Positions 60,907 to 64,000 of a DNA stretch of 64,000 nt are shown piece by piece. Made by a program: the position numbers and the translations under genes. Below the pieces are notes generated by a model that worked only from the letters and a program-made list of their open reading frames with translations, made no database searches and was not told the origin of the DNA. Source of the DNA: Flavobacteriaceae bacterium CP2B (lineage in GTDB: Bacteria; Bacteroidota; Bacteroidia; Flavobacteriales; Flavobacteriaceae); contig LXTR01000022.1 of assembly GCA_001683825.1 (NCBI GenBank), positions 1 through 64,000 on the forward strand, read 5' to 3'. The stretch's first letter is position 1, and each line of letters begins with the position of its first letter.

Positions 60907-62895
60907 TTACACCTTCTCCTGCAGCATTTTTATTTCGTCCCGCAGCTTGGCCGCCTGCATGAAGTCCAGTTCCTTGGCGGCTTTTTCCATGGCCTTGCGC
61001 TTATCCCGTATCAGTTTTTCGCGTTGCTCCCCGGTGATGTATTCCAGGTCGGGCTCGGCCGCGCGCATTTCTTCCTTTTCAAAGTGGAAGGTGGAGACCG
61101 AGTTTTTAGACAGGGCGTTGTCCAGGCTTTTCTTCAGTGCGGTGGGTGTGATATGGTGCTCGGCGTTGTAGGCCAGTTGTTTTTCGCGTCTGTACTGCGT
61201 CTCGTCCATGGTCTTCTGCATGCTATCCGTGATTTTATCGGCATACATGATCGCCTTCCCCCGCAGGTGCCGGGCGGCCCGCCCCACGGTTTGCGTGAGG
61301 GAGCGGTTGCTTCGGAGGAACCCTTCCTTGTCGGCATCCAGGATGGCTACCAGGGAAACTTCCGGCAGGTCCAGGCCTTCCCTCAGCAGGTTCACCCCAA
61401 TAAGGACATCAAAAACCCCCTTTCGCAGGTCCTGCATGATTTCCACCCGTTCGAGGGTATCCACATCGCTGTGGATATAGCGGCAGCGGATTTCGATACG
61501 GGCCAGGTATTTGGCCAGTTCTTCGGCCATCCGCTTGGTCAGGGTGGTGACCAGGGTGCGCTCATCCCTTTCTACCCGCTGCTGGATCTCCTCCACCAGG
61601 TCGTCAATCTGGTTCAGGCTGGGCCGCACTTCTATCTCGGGATCCAGTAAACCGGTCGGGCGGATCACCTGTTCCACATAGACCCCCATACTGTGCTGCA
61701 GCTCATAATCGGCCGGGGTGGCACTTACATAGATGACCTGGTTCTGCAGGGCTTCAAATTCTTCAAACTTCAGGGGGCGGTTGTCCATGGCCGCCGGTAA
61801 ACGGAAGCCATAATCTACCAGGTTTTCTTTCCGGGAACGGTCCCCCCCGTACATGGCATGTACCTGCGGGATGGTAACGTGGCTCTCATCTACCACCATG
61901 AGGTAATCGTCCGGGAAATAATCCAGCAGGCAAAAAGGCCGCGTACCGGGTTCCCTGCCGTCCAGGTAGCGCGAATAGTTTTCGATGCCCGAACAATAGC
62001 CTAATTCCCTGATCATTTCAAGGTCAAAATTGGTGCGTTCCTCCAGGCGCTTGGCTTCTATGGGTTTGCCGACCTCTTTGAAATAGTCCACCTGTTTTAC
62101 CAGGTCTTCCTGTATCTGGTGGATGGCATTCTGCAATACCTCAGGGGAAGTGACGAACATGTTGGCCGGATAGATATTCAGGCTTTCATAAACCTCGAGT
62201 TTCTTGTTTTTATAGGGGTCAAAAGCTTCGATCTCCTCGATCTCATCCCCGAAAAAGTGGATGCGAAACGCATGGTCCGCATAACTTGGAAATACATCGA
62301 CCACATCGCCCTTTACCCGGAAATTGCCGTTCCGGAAATCTGCCGTGGTCCGGGAATAGAGGCTTTGTACCAGCTGGTGCATGAATTGGGTGCGCGCAAT
62401 CACCTGGTCTTTGCGGATGCTGATAACATTCTTCTGGAATTCGACCGGGTTGCCAATACCGTAGAGGCAGGAAACCGAGGCCACCACCAGCACATCCCTG
62501 CGACCCGAAAGAAGGGAGGAAGTGGCACTCAGCCGCAGTTTTTCAATGTCTTCATTGATTGACAGGTCCTTTTCAATATAGAGGCCCGAAGTGGGGATAT
62601 AGGCCTCCGGTTGGTAGTAATCGTAATAGGAGACAAAATACTCCACCGCATTGTCCGGGAAGAATTGCTTGAATTCCGAATACAGTTGGGCCGCCAGGGT
62701 TTTATTGTGGGCCAGGACCAGCGTGGGCCGCTGTACTTTTTCAATCACATTGGCCACGGTAAAGGTCTTCCCCGAGCCGGTGACCCCCAGCAGGGTTTGG
62801 TATTGTTCGCCCTGTTCAATGCCCGATGCCAGTTGCGCAATGGCTTGCGGCTGGTCTCCGGTGGGTTTGAATTCTGATACAACCTTGAATTTCAT
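60907..62895 (-). CDS. uvrB: UvrABC excinuclease subunit B
   Basis: A 662-residue damage-verifying helicase of nucleotide excision repair. Walker A YQTLLGVTGSGKTFTVAN; the beta-hairpin that probes DNA in YFVSYYDYYQPEAYIPTSGL; helicase motifs in LMVVDESHVTIPQ and LLREGLDLPEVSLVAILDAD, then QTVGRAARH. The UvrC-binding UVR motif is at the C-terminus (AAKELDFMQAAKLRDEIKML). Full length and intact. Not next to uvrA or uvrC here. Confidence 0.98.
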   Translation of the reverse strand: MKFKVVSEFKPTGDQPQAIAQLASGIEQGEQYQTLLGVTGSGKTFTVANVIEKVQRPTLVLAHNKTLAAQLYSEFKQFFPDNAVEYFVSYYDYYQPEAYIPTSGLYIEKDLSINEDIEKLRLSATSSLLSGRRDVLVVASVSCLYGIGNPVEFQKNVISIRKDQVIARTQFMHQLVQSLYSRTTADFRNGNFRVKGDVVDVFPSYADHAFRIHFFGDEIEEIEAFDPYKNKKLEVYESLNIYPANMFVTSPEVLQNAIHQIQEDLVKQVDYFKEVGKPIEAKRLEERTNFDLEMIRELGYCSGIENYSRYLDGREPGTRPFCLLDYFPDDYLMVVDESHVTIPQVHAMYGGDRSRKENLVDYGFRLPAAMDNRPLKFEEFEALQNQVIYVSATPADYELQHSMGVYVEQVIRPTGLLDPEIEVRPSLNQIDDLVEEIQQRVERDERTLVTTLTKRMAEELAKYLARIEIRCRYIHSDVDTLERVEIMQDLRKGVFDVLIGVNLLREGLDLPEVSLVAILDADKEGFLRSNRSLTQTVGRAARHLRGKAIMYADKITDSMQKTMDETQYRREKQLAYNAEHHITPTALKKSLDNALSKNSVSTFHFEKEEMRAAEPDLEYITGEQREKLIRDKRKAMEKAAKELDFMQAAKLRDEIKMLQEKV

Positions 62896-62941
62896 TTGGT
62901 AAATTTACGAAACAGGCGGCTTATGGCCCGCATTTTACCGG

Positions 62942-64000
62942 CTATCGTTTCAGGGCAAAATACCCGGTAAGTTCATTGTCGAAATCGTCCCTGGCCAGGA
63001 ACCAGTAGTTGGAAGCCGGCAGGGACCTGCCATTTACCTTCCCATCCCATCCCTGCGATTGGGGGTCGATCTGCACCAGCAGCATCCCATAGCGGTCAAA
63101 GATATGGATGCTTTGGAGGCGGATATCCGCATAGAGGGGCGACGGGTCAAATTGCCAGAAATCGTTGACCCCATCCCCGTTGGGCGTGAAGAATTTCGGA
63201 AAGGCCTCTTCCGGCAGGCCCAGGCTGATGCGTTTCTCGCGGGTCCCGCATCCGTTCCTGTCCCTTACATAGATCGTATGTACCCCCATGGGGACCCCCT
63301 CAAAAGAAGGGCTGTCCCGGTACGGCCCGTCAGGGGAGTCCAGGGCATATTCATAGTTGCCACTGCCCTCCACTTCGATGTTCAGGTTGGCGCCGTTGGC
63401 CCGGTTTTCGCTGGTGATACGGGTAATGGTAGGTGATTCCGATGGAATTACCCTGAAAATCCTGTCGACCGCGCACTCGTAGGTCGAACCATTCTGCTCC
63501 ACCAGGTTGTAGGCGACGTGGCGGTACAGGCCCAGGTCCGACAGGAATACCTCGCCGGTTTCAGACAGCAGGGTTTCCGTATTGTCGTTGTTGATCCGGT
63601 ACCAGCGATACCCATCGGCATTGTCCGTGGCCCGTATGGGTGTGGCCAGCGCATCCAGGCAAATCCCTACCGCGTCCGGAAAGGTTAATTCCGGCCCCAG
63701 GCGCACGCTCTGCCCGGTTATCGGGTCGCGGAAGGGCCCGCAGTCAATGCCCCCGGCACCCGTCGTAAATTGTTCTTCCCGGCAACTCCCTGCGGTCCCG
63801 TTTTCATTGTAGGGAACAATGCGGACATAGATGTCTGATTCGGGCGGGAGGTTTTGAGGGGGGTTGTAGCTCAGCCGGTTCCCCACATCCACGTCATCCA
63901 GGATCTCGTTGCCCCCGGGGCTGGTCCCAAGGCTCAGCCGGTAGCCGGTCGCGGTAGGGGCGTAGTCCCAACTGATCTCCGCTTCATTATCCGCATTGAT
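62942..64000 (-). CDS. T9SS type B sorting domain protein, C-terminal part
   Basis: The frame is open to base 64000, so the N-terminus lies outside; 352 codons with a stop remain. Near the start of the visible part is a fibronectin-III-like stretch (EAEISWDYAPTATGYRLSLG), followed by Ig/PKD-like sequence with cysteines. The end is a type B gliding-motility C-terminal sorting domain: PKFFTPNGDGVNDFWQFDPS, IHIFDRYGMLLVQID, GWDGKVNGRSLPASNYWF and a last TGYFALKR. It should be exported by the type IX system to the cell surface. Cargo role (adhesin or enzyme) unknown. Confidence 0.9.
   Translation of the reverse strand: MNADNEAEISWDYAPTATGYRLSLGTSPGGNEILDDVDVGNRLSYNPPQNLPPESDIYVRIVPYNENGTAGSCREEQFTTGAGGIDCGPFRDPITGQSVRLGPELTFPDAVGICLDALATPIRATDNADGYRWYRINNDNTETLLSETGEVFLSDLGLYRHVAYNLVEQNGSTYECAVDRIFRVIPSESPTITRITSENRANGANLNIEVEGSGNYEYALDSPDGPYRDSPSFEGVPMGVHTIYVRDRNGCGTREKRISLGLPEEAFPKFFTPNGDGVNDFWQFDPSPLYADIRLQSIHIFDRYGMLLVQIDPQSQGWDGKVNGRSLPASNYWFLARDDFDNELTGYFALKR

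Noticed and set aside
60766-61650. Plus-strand frame of 294 codons opposite the 3' part of uvrB
   Set aside because: Shadow of uvrB; no domain, and uvrB is complete.
1-64000. tRNA, rRNA, CRISPR arrays, insertion sequences, prophage genes
   Set aside because: Read through for GGTTCGA-type T-arms, regular repeats with spacers, transposase or phage proteins; none found.

Overview
The window looks like chromosomal core DNA of a marine-type Flavobacteriaceae (Bacteroidota). Signs are a type IX secretion (type B) sorting domain at the right edge, a PUR-alpha-like DUF3276 protein, a long NusB, a DnaJ with a reduced zinc finger, a TonB receptor with a carboxypeptidase-like N-domain, and many TAnnTTTG -7 promoter boxes just upstream of start codons. 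The base composition is GC-rich for the family, which suggests a Robiginitalea-like genus; that is inference. I see no prophage, insertion sequence, CRISPR array, rRNA or tRNA.

Layout. 1-5.2 kb: end of an IcmF-type mutase, an Lrp regulator, and secreted or lipid-anchored proteins. 5.2-8.3 kb: a nitrogen operon on the minus strand (34-codon leader ORF, glnK, amt, beta-barrel porin) preceded by two matching palindromes. 8.4-14.6 kb: crcB, small membrane proteins, an NTP pyrophosphohydrolase, ilvE, an MnmD-like methyltransferase, a TIGR01777 oxidoreductase, grpE-dnaJ. 14.9-20.2 kb: a co-directional run of ABC exporter, MscS channel, DUF6268 outer-membrane protein and a sigma-54 activator without a DNA-binding domain. 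20.2-31.6 kb: PPK2, M28 peptidase, cyclophilin-FKBP fusion, cold-shock protein, peroxiredoxin, a set of small redox and cupin proteins, a bile-acid-type symporter and an acyltransferase. 31.6-46.4 kb: M14 peptidase, DUF3276, ABC transporter, nusB-DUF1573-yajC, Gfo/Idh/MocA oxidoreductase, pepT, TonB receptor, pyrD. 46.4-51.0 kb: LysE exporter, mvaB, then a porin, an FMN-binding protein and an unknown four-helix membrane protein that share a 19-bp box. 51.3-64 kb: guaB, a thioredoxin-like protein, lysA, a Lon-N protein, sucC, hsp20, a prolyl oligopeptidase, uvrB and the end of a large T9SS-exported protein.

No large unknown system is evident. The most interesting signals are regulatory: the paired palindromes and leader ORF ahead of glnK-amt; the repeated 19-bp boxes that tie a porin to an FMN-binding/membrane-protein pair (a possible metal-regulated extracytoplasmic flavin electron-transfer module); and a sigma-54-like promoter with helically phased upstream repeats ahead of hsp20. 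Housekeeping genes (icmF, ilvE, pyrD, guaB, lysA, sucC, uvrB) are scattered singly, as is usual in this family.
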